64,000 bases of DNA from Symbiodinium sp. CCMP2592 (taxonomy: Eukaryota > Sar > Dinophyceae > Suessiales > Symbiodiniaceae): contig CAJNDT010005997.1 of the NCBI GenBank assembly GCA_905221615.1, positions 1-64,000 on the forward strand, written 5' to 3'. Positions 30,940-41,898 of this stretch are shown in pieces (positions within the stretch are counted from its first letter, which is position 1; the number at the start of each line of letters is the position of its first letter). The notes beneath the pieces are model-generated. The model did no database searches and had not been told where the DNA came from. It saw nothing but the letters and a program-made list of their open reading frames with translations. The position numbers and the translations under genes are program-made.

Positions 30940-32461
30940 CCCCTCGCCGATTCTCTGTGAATGGAACGGCCATGTCGAGGGTGATGAGCCACCGGAGGAA
31001 GACTTTGAGTCATACGCAGAGATCTTCTCACAAGAAGCATCGAACGATCTTGACGAGATGTGGTGTACAAAAGGGCCTTACAAGGTCATCACCATCGCGA
31101 TCGTCCATTTCAACTCATTCATGACTCATAAGGAAGAACAGAGACGCGAACTGGTGAACGCGTTCCTCAACGAGATTCTCCCTTTTAAACCGGATGTAAT
31201 AGCGGGAGATCCCAATAATATTGCGTCGAGGCTCACCTTAAAAGGTGGAGACGTTCACCCGCGAAACAGTTTGTTTTCTCTATACCTGGAGAAGAAACTT
31301 GCAGCATTCAACAGAATAGCAGGAAGGCACTCACAAGTGCGACATCTTTGCTTGAACAACTCCGACCAGCACAGACTGGCCCGTGCAGATCGTCTACCGG
31401 CGGACCCGGCGAAGAAAGTTGCTGACCTTGACTGTATCAACAGTTATATCCTTGACTGGAGTAAAACGCCGCACACGGCGTCACCTAGTCCAAGAGATGT
31501 TACACCTGCCGCCGAAAGAACATACTGGGAGCGAATCTCAGATATGTGGCAGGACATGAACAATAACAGGGATAGTGATATCCGTCTGTTTGTCTCAGTC
31601 AAGCAGTACTATTCAACTTTTTCTAACCTTGACCTATGGTTGAGTCCTTCTGACAAAGATTGGCACAGCCCTTTGGGCTTCACGATACAACCAATCCTTA
31701 CAAAAGGGAAACACAACCGGTCAGATGCCCAGGTTCAGAAGATCGCTAACAAGCGACAGGCTTACAAGCAGCGTAATGCTGAATACTGGGGTTACAAAGA
31801 TTCATTCGTTTACTCATCCGGCAACAGCTGGTACGACAAATCGCAACCATCAGGTAGCCATCACAGATACGGAAGATTCTGGGAATGGCCACAGCCTGAA
31901 CGTCCCAGCGAGCATGAAGGTCCTCCTCCAAGAAGGAACCAGGAATCATCGTCCTCTTCACAACAAGATCTACCAAGATCAAGGTCCAGGCCTCAAAGAA
32001 CCAATATTGTTGACAAGCTCAACATGTCTTTGGAAGATCTGGATGGACTAGAAGAGGAACCGTCACCAACAAAAAGTGACATCGAAGAACACGAAAGAGA
32101 AACATCAAACTTGATGTCTGCTCAGAGAGATGAAGAGGAACAAGAGGACGAATCCGCCAGCCGGAGGAGAAGAAGGAAGGCATCGCGTCCACCGTCTGCT
32201 CCGAGCGGCAAGGCACTCAGAACAGCTGCTACAGCAGCGGGGTTGTCGGGCTGGTTCGGACACCGCAACCGAGGTGGAGCGAACGCAGAGTCTATCAAGC
32301 CTGATGAAACTTCACTTCCAAACTCACTAACCAGTGAGCAGGACTTCTCCGTCTTCAGCATCGCGTGGAATGTGTTTCTGCTGCTAATGGGCTTACACTG
32401 GATGTGGAAGCAGATTACCAGGCCTCCTATCAGATGTATGGAGCGCCAACAACCAAAATAA
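28668..32461 (+). CDS. Copia accessory ORF, right part: zinc module, EEP-like domain, TM
   Basis: The frame is open from 28916 to a TAA at 32459. Sequence 28668-28835 belongs to the same protein but is out of frame because of a one-base deletion at 28833-28835. After the SEK linker comes a Cys module at 29792-29903 with spacing C-x2-C-x7-C-x2-C-x4-C-x2-C-x10-C-x-C. An EEP-like fold follows: FNWGNM (about 30365), VLEAGAL (about 30495), IAIVHFNSF (about 31095), DVIAGDPNN (about 31195) and SPSDKDWHSPLGF (about 31650). These stand where EEP enzymes have the Asn, Glu, His, GDFN and SDH motifs. An acidic/Ser-rich tail and one hydrophobic segment (FSIAWNVFLLLMGLHWMW) end the protein. No signal peptide is visible. 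A role in nucleic-acid processing is inferred only. Confidence 0.65.
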
Positions 32462-34069
32462 AAAGCAGCAGCGAACCAAAGAGTTCCATTCCTCGAACCC
32501 GAGGATGAACCGCAGACGCGTGAACCTTTAGGACCCAACAGGGTCAATTCCGGAGAAACAACCGATCTGCGACCTATCTGGCATACTTCCCGAAGCGAAG
32601 TCTACCATCTCTCAGACAGCTGTTACCAGCTCAAGCAAGCAAGAGATTTTTGCAGGAAGGTGCTGTGCAAAAACTGCCTCCATGCAGTACAAGTTGCGGA
32701 GATTCGCAGGAACGATCCTTTTCAAAGAGGTGATACACGTCCACGTGGCACCGAAAGAGACATTGAGCGCTTCCAGACCTACGATGATGCAAGCACCACT
32801 CCTCATATGACGCAATTATTCAAAGATGCCTTGCATGCACAAATGGCCGAAGAAGCCATGCAGGTTACCTATACATCGATCCCCAAGGGATCTTCGGCAA
32901 AAGCCAAGGGTACATCTGCACTTTCAAGTGCTGCATCGTCGTCAGCGCCCAAGGCAATGCCACCAGGGCCTAACAAGGCAAACGTGTCACCTCCACCTAA
33001 GAGTCCTCCGCCAAAGGCGAAAGGAACAGTACCTTCTGATCCTCCAAGACCAAAAGGTCCTACCAGAAGAGGAGGTCAAAATCGGCGCATTCAACGAAAG
33101 GCAGCTAGAGAAGCCCACAACAGTGGACTCTGCACCTATGCAGACGCTGCACTTAACGAAGCCAATCAAGGCCAGGCAATTAACGTTACGTGCCGAAACA
33201 TGGCAGCAAGACACGTCAGCTCTATCGATGCAACGGTAGAAGCAGCCGGCCAGTTTACACAACGCGTGCTACAGCACGTAGAAACATATGATGAAGAGGA
33301 ACCGTGGAGCACGGAGTTCCTACCAGTCGTGGAAGTCCTATTCAGGAACTTAAGCGGCGACGAAACAACTGTCATACATGACAATCAAACGGTAACTATG
33401 CCTCTTGCGAAATACACAGACCTCCTCAGAATCGCACAATCATTGCGAAGCTCTATCCAGAGAGACAAGGAGGAAAGGAAGGAACATCTTGACACCATCC
33501 AAGATACTCTATCCAGAGTGGAAATCCTTCTAACAGCACTGAAGGACTCAAGGACAGTCTTTAACCAATTGGTCCATTCCTCACTAGAGATAGAGCGAAG
33601 AAATAACAATCTCAAAAATGTCCTCGAGACACTCTTTGACGACCAAAGCTCTGAGGAAGACCAGTCAGAATCTGACAATGAAGAAGTCCTAACTCCTTCT
33701 GCAGCACAGTACTGGAATAGCCTTTATGCCCACGCCTTATCTCCTTCAGGAGATGAAAGTGAAAGATCATGGGCGTCCTCAGACGGACAGCTTGAAAGAA
33801 GAAGGGCTGAACGGGCAAAGGCTAAGCAGCCGCAACCGGCTAAAGCCAAGGCAACTCCAGTCAGCTCACAAGCTGCTCCAAAGGCCGAGCCAAAGGCGAC
33901 AACATCCAACCATGGATATGATACTGCAGACGCCGCCTTCACCAGGGCTGAGAACAGATTACTCGGAATCTTTTCAAGTTCCGAAGAAGATCACTCAGAC
34001 CCGGATGAGCCACATCCGAACGTCTATGCTCGAGCCTATGATCCAAACCTGGATCCGAATCTGAGATAA
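32462..34069 (+). CDS. In-frame ORF after the accessory stop: Cys/His motif, coiled coil
   Basis: The same reading frame reopens immediately after the TAA at 32459-32461 and stays open to 34069. The first in-frame ATG is not until 32807. The segment before that ATG holds a compact metal-binding-like motif, YHLSDSC followed by FCRKVLCKNC (32609-32675). Lys/Pro/Ala-rich, helical and acidic Ser-rich sections follow, with a likely coiled coil around 33415-33620. Because the conserved-looking Cys motif lies upstream of any ATG, this is better seen as the C-terminal part of the accessory polyprotein, reached by stop readthrough or interrupted by a mutation. Function unknown. Confidence 0.55.
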   Translation, partial: KAAANQRVPFLEPEDEPQTREPLGPNRVNSGETTDLRPIWHTSRSEVYHLSDSCYQLKQARDFCRKVLCKNCLHAVQVAEIRRNDPFQRGDTRPRGTERDIERFQTYDDASTTPHMTQLFKDALHAQMAEEAMQVTYTSIPKGSSAKAKGTSALSSAASSSAPKAMPPGPNKANVSPPPKSPPPKAKGTVPSDPPRPKGPTRRGGQNRRIQRKAAREAHNSGLCTYADAALNEANQGQAINVTCRNMAARHVSSIDATVEAAGQFTQRVLQHVETYDEEEPWSTEFLPVVEVLFRNLSGDETTVIHDNQTVTMPLAKYTDLLRIAQSLRSSIQRDKEERKEHLDTIQDTLSRVEILLTALKDSRTVFNQLVHSSLEIERRNNNLKNVLETLFDDQSSEEDQSESDNEEVLTPSAAQYWNSLYAHALSPSGDESERSWASSDGQLERRRAERAKAKQPQPAKAKATPVSSQAAPKAEPKATTSNHGYDTADAAFTRAENRLLGIFSSSEEDHSDPDEPHPNVYARAYDPNLDPNLR

Positions 34070-34370
34070 GAAAAATTCTCAGAGTTTCACAACAGTGAAT
34101 CACAAAGCTCTAACAAGAGCACAATGAAGGGCTGCATAATTCGGTAGAAGAACATTACCAGACCTGATCCTGTACAGATGATCTCTCTGACCAACATGCA
34201 TGAGTGTGTGCAAAAGGAGTGACCTCAACAGTGTACTTCAGTGCTATACCTAGCATAAACAATATGCTGTTTTTATCATGAGTCCAAACTCCGCAACTGT
34301 GACAGTGGGCATAATAGTATATGTGTGAATGTGCGGCCATGCTTCCGGTAAAAGAAAATTAGTGTCTGTT
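34070..34370 (+). other. 3' untranslated part of the copia element
   Basis: No ORF of note. The region just before the 3' LTR should contain the polypurine tract. The best purine run, AAAAGAAAA near 34351-34359, ends about 12 bases short of the LTR. Confidence 0.5.
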
Positions 34371-34618
34371 TGAAACCATAAACCTCTAAAGGGGTAGCTC
34401 TAACAGGTACCTACAGCAATGGCTGCATGCTCATACATATACATTCCGCTGCCCATTGGCTCACAGTGGTTTTACCATATTGAGACAAGACAAGCTCTCC
34501 TTGCGTAGCAAGACAAAACAACTACTGTCCGTGTGCAGGGCGCTGCCCTTTGATCCTTAGGGAATAACTGGTCATACACCTCCTCACAAGGAGTATCCCT
34601 TGGGGGGGTATCGGCACA
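34371..34618 (+). repeat. 3' LTR of the copia element
   Basis: Matches 16311-16557 with three small differences. It ends GGCACA and is followed directly by a G-rich satellite. Confidence 0.93.
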
Positions 34619-34795
34619 GGGGAGGGGGGGAGGGGGGAGGGGGGGGGGAGGGGGGCAGGGGAGTGGGGGTGAAACCGCGGGGCGAGTGGGGGCAGTGGGG
34701 GGGAGGGGGGGGAGGGGGGGGGAGGAAGGGGCGGGGACGGGGGGGTGGAGGGAGGGGGGAGGAGGCCTGGGAGGGGGCGGGTAGGCCCGCAAATC
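34619..34795 (+). repeat. G-rich satellite (GGGGAGG-like)
   Basis: About 175 bases made almost only of G with A and occasional T or C. It has strong G-quadruplex potential. The long open frames on both strands here are low-complexity artefacts. Confidence 0.9.
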
Positions 34796-34895
34796 AAAGA
34801 AAATGAGGGGAGGCCGGGCAAGGGGGTGGCAAACGAGCGCAAAAACAGGGTGTCACATTTGGGCTGCAGGGAGGAGGATTAGGTGGAGGGTACCT

Positions 34896-34959
34896 GATAT
34901 AACCACCAAAACGCCTGGGCCTGTGGCCTCGGCGGATTTTGACAATCACCCATGTATAT
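34896..34959. mobile_element. Family B foldback fragment
   Basis: The left arm ATAACCACC and right arm ATTTTGACAATCACCCATGT resemble the ends of family B elements, with a shortened GC-rich centre. Partial and diverged. Confidence 0.35.
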
Positions 34960-35550
34960 CTAAACCCTAGGCCCCAAGCAGCCTGGACTTTAATCCACCC
35001 ACTTTGTGAACAAGAGGCTTTGTGCCAGGAGCTTACTACCCAGTTTCTCTGAAGGGTCCTCTTTTGTCTGACAGGCACTGGGGGATGTAACAGGCACCAG
35101 ACTGACTAAACTCTAAACCCTAAATCTTGCAAGCCCAGGTACATGACACTTTTTAAACAACCCTACACCGTCAATCCCAAACCCGAAGTCTTTCCTCAGG
35201 ACATCTTTTCGATGGGTGCTGTTTGAATGTCCTTGTTGCTGTGTCGCCCGGTCAAGATGTTCACAACTTCTCGCCGGCCATCAGGGCTACCACAACCCCC
35301 TAAGCCCTAAACCCCCAAGGCCTAACCTAAACCTAAACCTTGAGCCCTTTTTAGACCCTAGACCCCGTAAGCCCCGAAGCCTGAACCCCAAACCCTAAAC
35401 TGCTAAAGGGGGGCATCGACAACTCGCCACCGTAGGCATCCTCAACTCGGCAGTCGAAAACGCCAAGCTACCGAGCCAAGAGCCCCCATCTCGAACCCTA
35501 AACCTCACCCTGGCCCTAAACCCCCTAAGCCCTAAACCTCACACACCCTG

Positions 35551-35666
35551 AACATAGGGGCTCAATTAATTATCCATATTATTCTACTCCTTACTGTAAG
35601 GGGTCCTGATTATCATCCGACTATCAACGAGCCCAAAACCCCGTTCTTATCATTAAGGCCCCTACA
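35551..35666. mobile_element. MITE-like foldback element, family A, copy 3
   Basis: Left end ACATAGGGGCTCAATTAATT and right end CATTAAGGCCCCTACA, with GAGCCCAAAACCCCGTTCTT inside, as in the other copies. Confidence 0.6.
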
Positions 35667-35856
35667 TCAACCCCCTAAACCCTAAACCCTAACCCCAAAC
35701 GCCGAAACAAGAGCCCCACAGCGTCGACCTGAGGAGCTTAAAGGAGTTCTCCTCCGAGTTGATCAAGGGCGAGACACGCCTTCTGCAGGCGCGACGCGGC
35801 GGTCTAGGTGTAGGGCATCGAAGTTCTAAAGATTATTAAGGCCAGTCTTTCTTCCC

Positions 35857-35930
35857 CTCTCTCTCTCTCTCTCTGTTTCTATATATATATATATATATAC
35901 ACATATATATATATATACATATTATGTAAC
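35857..35930. repeat. (CT)n(TA)n microsatellite
   Basis: A CT run passing into TA repeats. Confidence 0.9.
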
Positions 35931-36879
35931 CCCTAGATTTCGTTCCTGCGCCTTCTTGCCGAAAGACCAGACGAAGAGTCAGGTGCCCAGCGGCGAAATC
36001 CTCGTCATCACCGAGGCCTTCTTCGAGTTTGGGGCGCTTCGGGTTTTGAGTTGAGGGTTTAGGGGCTTAGGGTTTAGGGCTTTGAGTTTAAGGTTTAGGG
36101 GTTCAGTGTTTCGGGTTCATGGGTTCAATGTGTTGGGATTCGGGGTTCAGGCCGTGTAATAAGGTTCAGGGACTCTGAGTTCAGGGTTGGGGTTTCATGG
36201 GTTTATGGGGGCTTGCGATCTAAGTTCTGACCTTCGGGACTGAGCACGGGGTTTAGGTAGGCAGTTGAGGATCGTTTGAGGTTAGGCTCTGGTCCCGTGG
36301 TCTTTGCTTCCGGATCTTCGCGTTGATCGTTCCCATGTACAGGCCCTTGTTCCACTTCAGTCTAATACTCCCCACGGCCCTGGGAAGCTGTATTCCAGGA
36401 TGCTATATAGGATCCGCATCGGAAGGATTCCGGGCCTTCAGACCATGCAGGTTTGGTTTGGGTTTCAGTTTTCTTATCTTTGGTAGTAGGGAATGGAAGA
36501 ATGGTAGTAATAGTATTATAATTGCACCCCATTCCTCCATTCCCTATACTAGCCAAGGGTGAGTTTAGTGTTACCGTTGCAGGTCGTGATGATGATCCTC
36601 CAGAATCCGGAGACGAAAGAGACGCTGGTGCAGACGGGCCAGGCGCGGGCTTCGACCCTAACGGGAGCCCAGCAGCGGGTTTTCAGGGTTCCTTCGCACA
36701 ATGATTTCCTGGAACATCGCCCTTCCCAGATTCATCCCTTACTACCGCACTGCTTGGCGATGGCTAAAGCCAGCTATGTCTGCATGTTGTGCTACATTCA
36801 CACTGTTTGTTTTGGACTCGGCTGTTGGCGTTTCAGATCATAGCCTATCGGAATATAGGGCCAACCACTACAATCTACA

Positions 36880-37165
36880 GATATAAAGATATACATCTAC
36901 ACAGATATACAGATATGCAGACATGCATGTATACCGATATACGGATATACAGATATGCAGATATGCGGATATACAGACACACAGATGTACAGATATACAG
37001 GTATACATACAGACAGGTATGCAGGTATACGTGCAGGTATACAGATATACACATAGACAGACAGGCAAATAGGTAGGTATAGATACAGATAGATATAAGG
37101 TCTAGATAGATATAGACAAATGTAGGTAGATATGGATAGATGCAGATAGATATATTAGGTAGTTA
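36880..37165. repeat. (ATACAG/AGATAT)n microsatellite
   Basis: Degenerate ATATACAGATAT and GATAGATAT units over about 285 bases. Open frames here are repeat-encoded. Confidence 0.9.
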
Positions 37166-39080
37166 TCAATAGATGGCCTTCCACCAGTAGGAGCCTTTCT
37201 GCAACCCCCGTCAACACAGAGCATCAAGTCCTGTAGTTTCTGCCGGAACTTTAAGCGAACGATCCTGAAAACTAGGCCGTCAACCCTGAAACCGTAAACC
37301 CGCAGCTCTACACCCATGCGCCCTAAACCATCATAAACCCTAAACCCTGAACCCTAAGCCTAAACCCTTGAGCTCTTAGCCTGAACCCTTGAACCACAGA
37401 CCCGAACAGGTCTGGCCGGATGGCAAGACGAGCAACCAGGCACGCATCCCGGGCGCCAAGCGCCGCCTGGGCCCTAGCTCCTGGTTGGTGGGTTTAGGGG
37501 TTTAGGGTTTAGGGTTCAGGGGTTTAGGGCTTTGGGATTGAGGGTTTAGGACGAAGTGCTGAGGGCTCATGGAGGGCAAAGAGAAATGGGATTTAGGTGG
37601 GGGGAAGGGTTGGGGGATTCGAGACATTCTAGAGTTGAGAGATATAGCAGACTGAAGTTACGTGGCGGCTCTAAATGGAATAAGATATTAGCCATTTAGA
37701 CTATAGTATGTGCGGTTTCGGCTTTCGCGTTCTGGGCTTCTCCGTTCGCCGCATGAGCCTTCGTTCTGGTGCGTGCTGCTTTGGGCGTTTGAAGAGATGG
37801 GAATAGTATTTCTTAGTTTTTGCTATCGTAGCTATAGTACCACTTCTACACCAGAGCCTAGTTCGAATCATTTAGGACCTACATGAACTCAGGATCCTGT
37901 CGAAGGCTTCTTGACATATCAATGGGAAGTAGTTCCGGCAGGCAAGGACCACCCTGTACTAGTCGTCGGTTAAGTATTCTCTACCGTCCTTTACAGTTGC
38001 GCAGTGGTCATGCCTGCATGTGTGCAACTATGGTCGTACGCAGCCTTGTCCTCTTTCATGGTTCCCCCAAAGGAATAAACAGACCGGCTAGTAGACCTTC
38101 TTAAATAATTCCTACTAAGGGATATAGGTATAGGGCTCTGTCTAGTATTTCTAAAAGGACAAGGGTGGTCGTATGCTTGTTGTTACGTTTATGCCGCAGG
38201 AACTCTACGCATCGCATGTGACGTTAGTTTATCTTCTACTGTGACTCCAAAGCCACGAATCTCAATACCCCGAAGCCTAACTACTCCATCTGGGACCTCA
38301 GCATCTAACGCTGTGGCCCGATGCTGAAGCGCTTCACCCTCAAGCCGAGATGCAACTTCATGTTGCTTATTTGTGGTACCCTTCTGGTTGACTATTGGGC
38401 GCTACGTGCCAGCGCCTAAATCCTAAGCCCTATAAGCCCCTTCCACCTTACTTTGGAGATTTCTCTGAAGTTCTTTGCCCTGACTGAGGGCCGGACGAGA
38501 ACCAATTCCTCTGTGCGCGGCGAATCCTCAAAAGGCAGGGGCTTGATCTGATCTGGCTTTCTCTCTCGTCTCCTTAGGATTTTTTTTTAGTTTTGTTCAA
38601 TAAAAGCTATTATTATTATGGTTCTAAGGGGGTATACGCTCATGCCCGATGTATGTATACGAACATGGAGAACCGTGGAAGCACTGTTTCAGCATCGGCT
38701 CCCTGTATTTCAGTACCCTGAGCAATCAGGAAAAGCATTCCTTCGGGTTCCTTGTCAAGAGTTATATTGCAATACGCTCCGAAACCCTCTTCTAATTATG
38801 AAGGCTCTTGTACTAAACCCTCATAGCAGCCCCTATGAAACCCTTCAGGAACGCTTCTCAAGCGGTTCTGCTAATCACGGCCCCAATACTATAACCCTTA
38901 TAGAGTAGCCCTTATAGACGCCTTGAAGGAGCCCCGTTCTGCCTGTTAAGGCCCCTTTTGTAAGCCACGAGTATCAGAAACCCTAAGCCCTAAACACGGG
39001 CGTAGTCTCTGCTTGGCCCATGCGAGGCAGTTGGAGATCGACGAGAATGCCGTCCGGCTGGCGTGTTCTTGCGGCCATGT
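37166..39080. other. Non-coding region
   Basis: Telomere-like tracts around 37320-37380 (CCCTAAA) and 37495-37545 (TTTAGGG). Diverged right halves of family A elements seem present around 38781-38816 and 38910-38960 (TTAAGGCCCCTTTT). No gene supported. Confidence 0.5.
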
Positions 39081-39435
39081 GGTGGATACTAGTATATAAG
39101 TATCAATAGCATAAATAATATATGTATATATATATATATATGTATACGAATACAGGTACTCACGAATAGGAAACAGATAAAACTAATTACTGTAAGTAAA
39201 TACACACAGAGAGATATGTATATATATATATATATATTTACACATACACATATGTATATGTGTGTATATACAGATCGATAGATAGATAGATAGAAATACA
39301 TGCGCGCATGGTCGTACATAGAAAATTTGTATATACGTACATACATACATGCATGAGCTGCGTCTGTATCTAGATCTATATCCCTGTCGATATCTATCCA
39401 CAGTATCGTTCTATCTGTGTGTATACATATGCATA
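39081..39435. repeat. (TA)n and (GATA)n microsatellite
   Basis: AT-rich tract with TATATA and GATAGATA runs. Confidence 0.9.
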
Positions 39436-40611
39436 GGTTGCGGGGCCTCAGTAGACCTTTGTGTGTCCAGAAAAGTATGCCGCAGATGGCGGTCCAACAT
39501 GGCCCGAAGCCTTATTCCGATGTAACTTATCGTAGAGGGTCGTATCTGCACAGAGGCATGCCTTGGAGCTTTATCGAATCTTAGCTGCGGATCTCACAAG
39601 CCTCTCTGCGCACCGCCGTTAGGAGGAAGCATGGACCCGATGTGGTGCCCATGCTATGCTGTGCTGCACCCAAGCCTACAACAAATGAATCGAAAGGGTA
39701 AGGAGGAATGGAGTTGGGTGAAGCAGATTTAGGACACGTCGGCTTCCATCAGTTTGCAAATCTGCTACATCCAGTTGGACGGGGTTTATGAAATTCCTCA
39801 TAGCTGAGAGCAGCATGCTGAGCTGTTCGCACACAGCCACCCTTTCACCGTGCAAATCAGCTATTCAGCGAGACAAGTTTCAGGCGCACGTCTACACGCT
39901 CTTGCAAGAAGAGTAACAGTAAGCTCTTCAGAGTACCGCCAGGTTTTAGAGATGTATGGGGCTTAGGGCTTAGCAGCGTTTCAAGTTCTCCTGGCTCTAA
40001 ACCCTAAACCCTACTACTACAATAAGACTGCTCGAAAACCCTCAAATTCCGCCTCCATCGCCTCTTGAAAACAGGTGCGAATCTCTCAAGAGGTGGGCTA
40101 CATCGAAGAGGATCGAAGCTCCAAGAGCCCTTTGAAAGCAGTGCTTCCTCATTTTCGGGGAGTAATGAGGGTAATTAATTGAGGCTTTAGGGTTTAGAGT
40201 TTGAGGGTGTTGGGGCAAGGGTACTTGGGGTTTTTAGGGATAATTAAGGAAGCTGAAAGCTTTAGGCTTTAGGCTTTGGGGTTAAGCAGGCAGGTACCTC
40301 AAGAAACGGCCTGTCCTGATGCAACATTGATTGCAAATCCCAATGACGGCCTCTGGACTCTAGACCAAACAAGACCGAGGGGCTTTGCACCAAAGCTGGG
40401 GCGGAGGATCCAATTTTTGTGTATAGCGGGAACCCTAAACCTAAACCCCGTAAAGTTGGAAACCTGATTAAGGCCAAATAGTGCTGGGATTCCCTATACA
40501 TTACTCTGAAGGATTGAGGCTATTGGGTTTCCAACTTTTGGGCTTCTACTTTAAGACCTTGAAGCATTCATGGGTACAAGGTCTGGGGTTCCATTACATT
40601 GTTCCGGGTTT

Positions 40612-40721
40612 TGAGTACTGGTTTAAAAGTACCATCCCCACTAGTTCCAAACCAAATGTAGTATTATTACTACTACAGTATACCCCACAACCCCGCTTCA
40701 GCTGTTAAGGCCCCTATAGTA
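40612..40721. mobile_element. MITE-like foldback element, family A, copy 4 (partial)
   Basis: The right half is clear (CAACCCCGCTTC, then GTTAAGGCCCCTATAGTA). The left half is strongly diverged. Confidence 0.4.
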
Positions 40722-40924
40722 GATCTAGCCCCCCAGCCCAATTCCCCCGATGGAGTTCAGAAACGGAAGTTCGCTCCCGCGCTTTGGTAGCAGAGGTTAC
40801 CCTGGCCTCAAGACGGTGCGGCCGCCAGCTTTACCTTGGGGTCAAGACTTGGAGATTTCGGGTTCGCCTTCGTTGCTTTGCTTCTTTCGAGCCCGATTGC
40901 AGGATTCAGGTGTAGGTTTAGGGC

Positions 40925-40957
40925 CGGTTTAGGGTGTAGGGTTTAGGGTTTAGGGTG
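40925..40957. repeat. Interstitial telomere-type repeat (TTTAGGG)
   Basis: Several TTTAGGG units with one GTGTAGGG variant. Confidence 0.8.
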
Positions 40958-41898
40958 CTTAGGCCCTATCTTCCAACCCCGACTGTGGGGTTTCGGACTT
41001 GGATAGCCTGGTCGCAGGGTGGGACTTCAAAGGATCTCCCCTGTCTACTCCCCCCCAGTCCGTGGTGCCGCAGATCCTCGAAGAGTGTTTTTCCAGGCAC
41101 GACATCGCAGCTCTTGTCGGTTTGACAAGGCAGGAGAGTCGTACATTCATATTTACGATCCCTGCATCACAGACCCACCCAAAAAGAGCGCCTTGAGCGG
41201 CGAGCCCGGTAAGACACCGTGGGCAAGTTCCAAAGTCGCAGCAGTCCCAGGTTCATTGCTTGGGGGTCGAGGATTTCGGGTTCAAGGTTGAGGTTGCACA
41301 GAAGGGGGGGATCCTGTTGAGGTTTTCGGGTAGTGGGGTAAAGGGCTACTGAACTGTTCAGCCCCAAGCCCCACACTCGCACTCCAAGCCGAAAAGCTCC
41401 TCTGGAGCAGGATCAGGGGGCTTTTCCTGCGCTTAGCATTCGGTAAATGGCCACCGGTTCGGTTCTAAGACCTGCGTGACCTGCCCTTCAAGTACATAGA
41501 CCAGGTTATCTCAAGCCCTAAACAGTCTTACGTATGCGTATGCCAGAAGCCGAAGCACCTGAAGCCAAGGTCTACCGAAAACGCATCATCAAGGGAGAGG
41601 TCATTCCAGGCCCATCTGCGAACTCGGAACCCTAAACGGGGCTCTATTCCCAGAGCCCTGTCAGCCCTAAACCCCAGAACTTGACAGAAGAGGCTTTCTG
41701 ATTCTTTCCGCAGTCGCAGTCGCAAGGATCGGGAATAGAAACGGTGTAAACTCCTAAACCCAAACCCAAACTTAAGTAGTAGAGTAGGTAACCGTTAGTT
41801 TCCCCTCTAGGATACTGGACAGCCTTGCATCCTAAAGTGTCTGTCATATTCGGGCTTCGAAGGTCGCCTGAGCATCACCGTTTCGGGTTGTGGTGTCA

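Larger units (their letters stand above)
16311..34618 (+). mobile_element. Giant Ty1/copia LTR retrotransposon with accessory ORFs
   Basis: Near-identical LTRs of about 248 bp (16311-16557 and 34371-34618) start TG and end CA. They enclose a primer binding site, a Gag-Pol polyprotein in copia order (protease, integrase, then RT and RNase H) and about 9.5 kb of further sequence downstream of pol. As drawn it spans 18.3 kb, but a 100-N gap is flanked by duplicated sequence, so the biological element is probably near 16 kb. Typical copia elements are 5-6 kb, so this one is unusually large. The flanks are G-rich on both sides: five G before the 5' LTR and GGGGA after the 3' LTR, so a 5-bp target duplication is possible but ambiguous. 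High LTR identity points to recent insertion. No polypurine tract directly abuts the 3' LTR. Confidence 0.93.
34960..36880. other. Non-coding region rich in telomere-like words
   Basis: No gene supported. Degenerate CCCTAAA/CCCCTAAG clusters lie around 35105-35130, 35280-35540 and 35665-35700, and TTTAGGG-oriented words around 36050-36260. A CT/TA microsatellite lies at 35857-35930. Confidence 0.55.
39436..41898. other. Non-coding region
   Basis: No supported gene. It contains a CCCTAAA cluster near 39995-40010, a TTTAGGG run at 40925-40957 and a partial family A element. Short open frames have no recognisable motif. Confidence 0.5.

Noticed and set aside
24754-32461. Accessory ORF as a retroviral-type envelope protein
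   Set aside because: There is no signal peptide, no ectodomain features and only one C-terminal hydrophobic segment; nuclease- and transferase-like motifs fit better.
34472-34842. Pro-rich ORFs on the minus strand across the 3' LTR and G-rich satellite
   Set aside because: They are translations of a G-rich repeat and of the LTR antisense strand, without domains.
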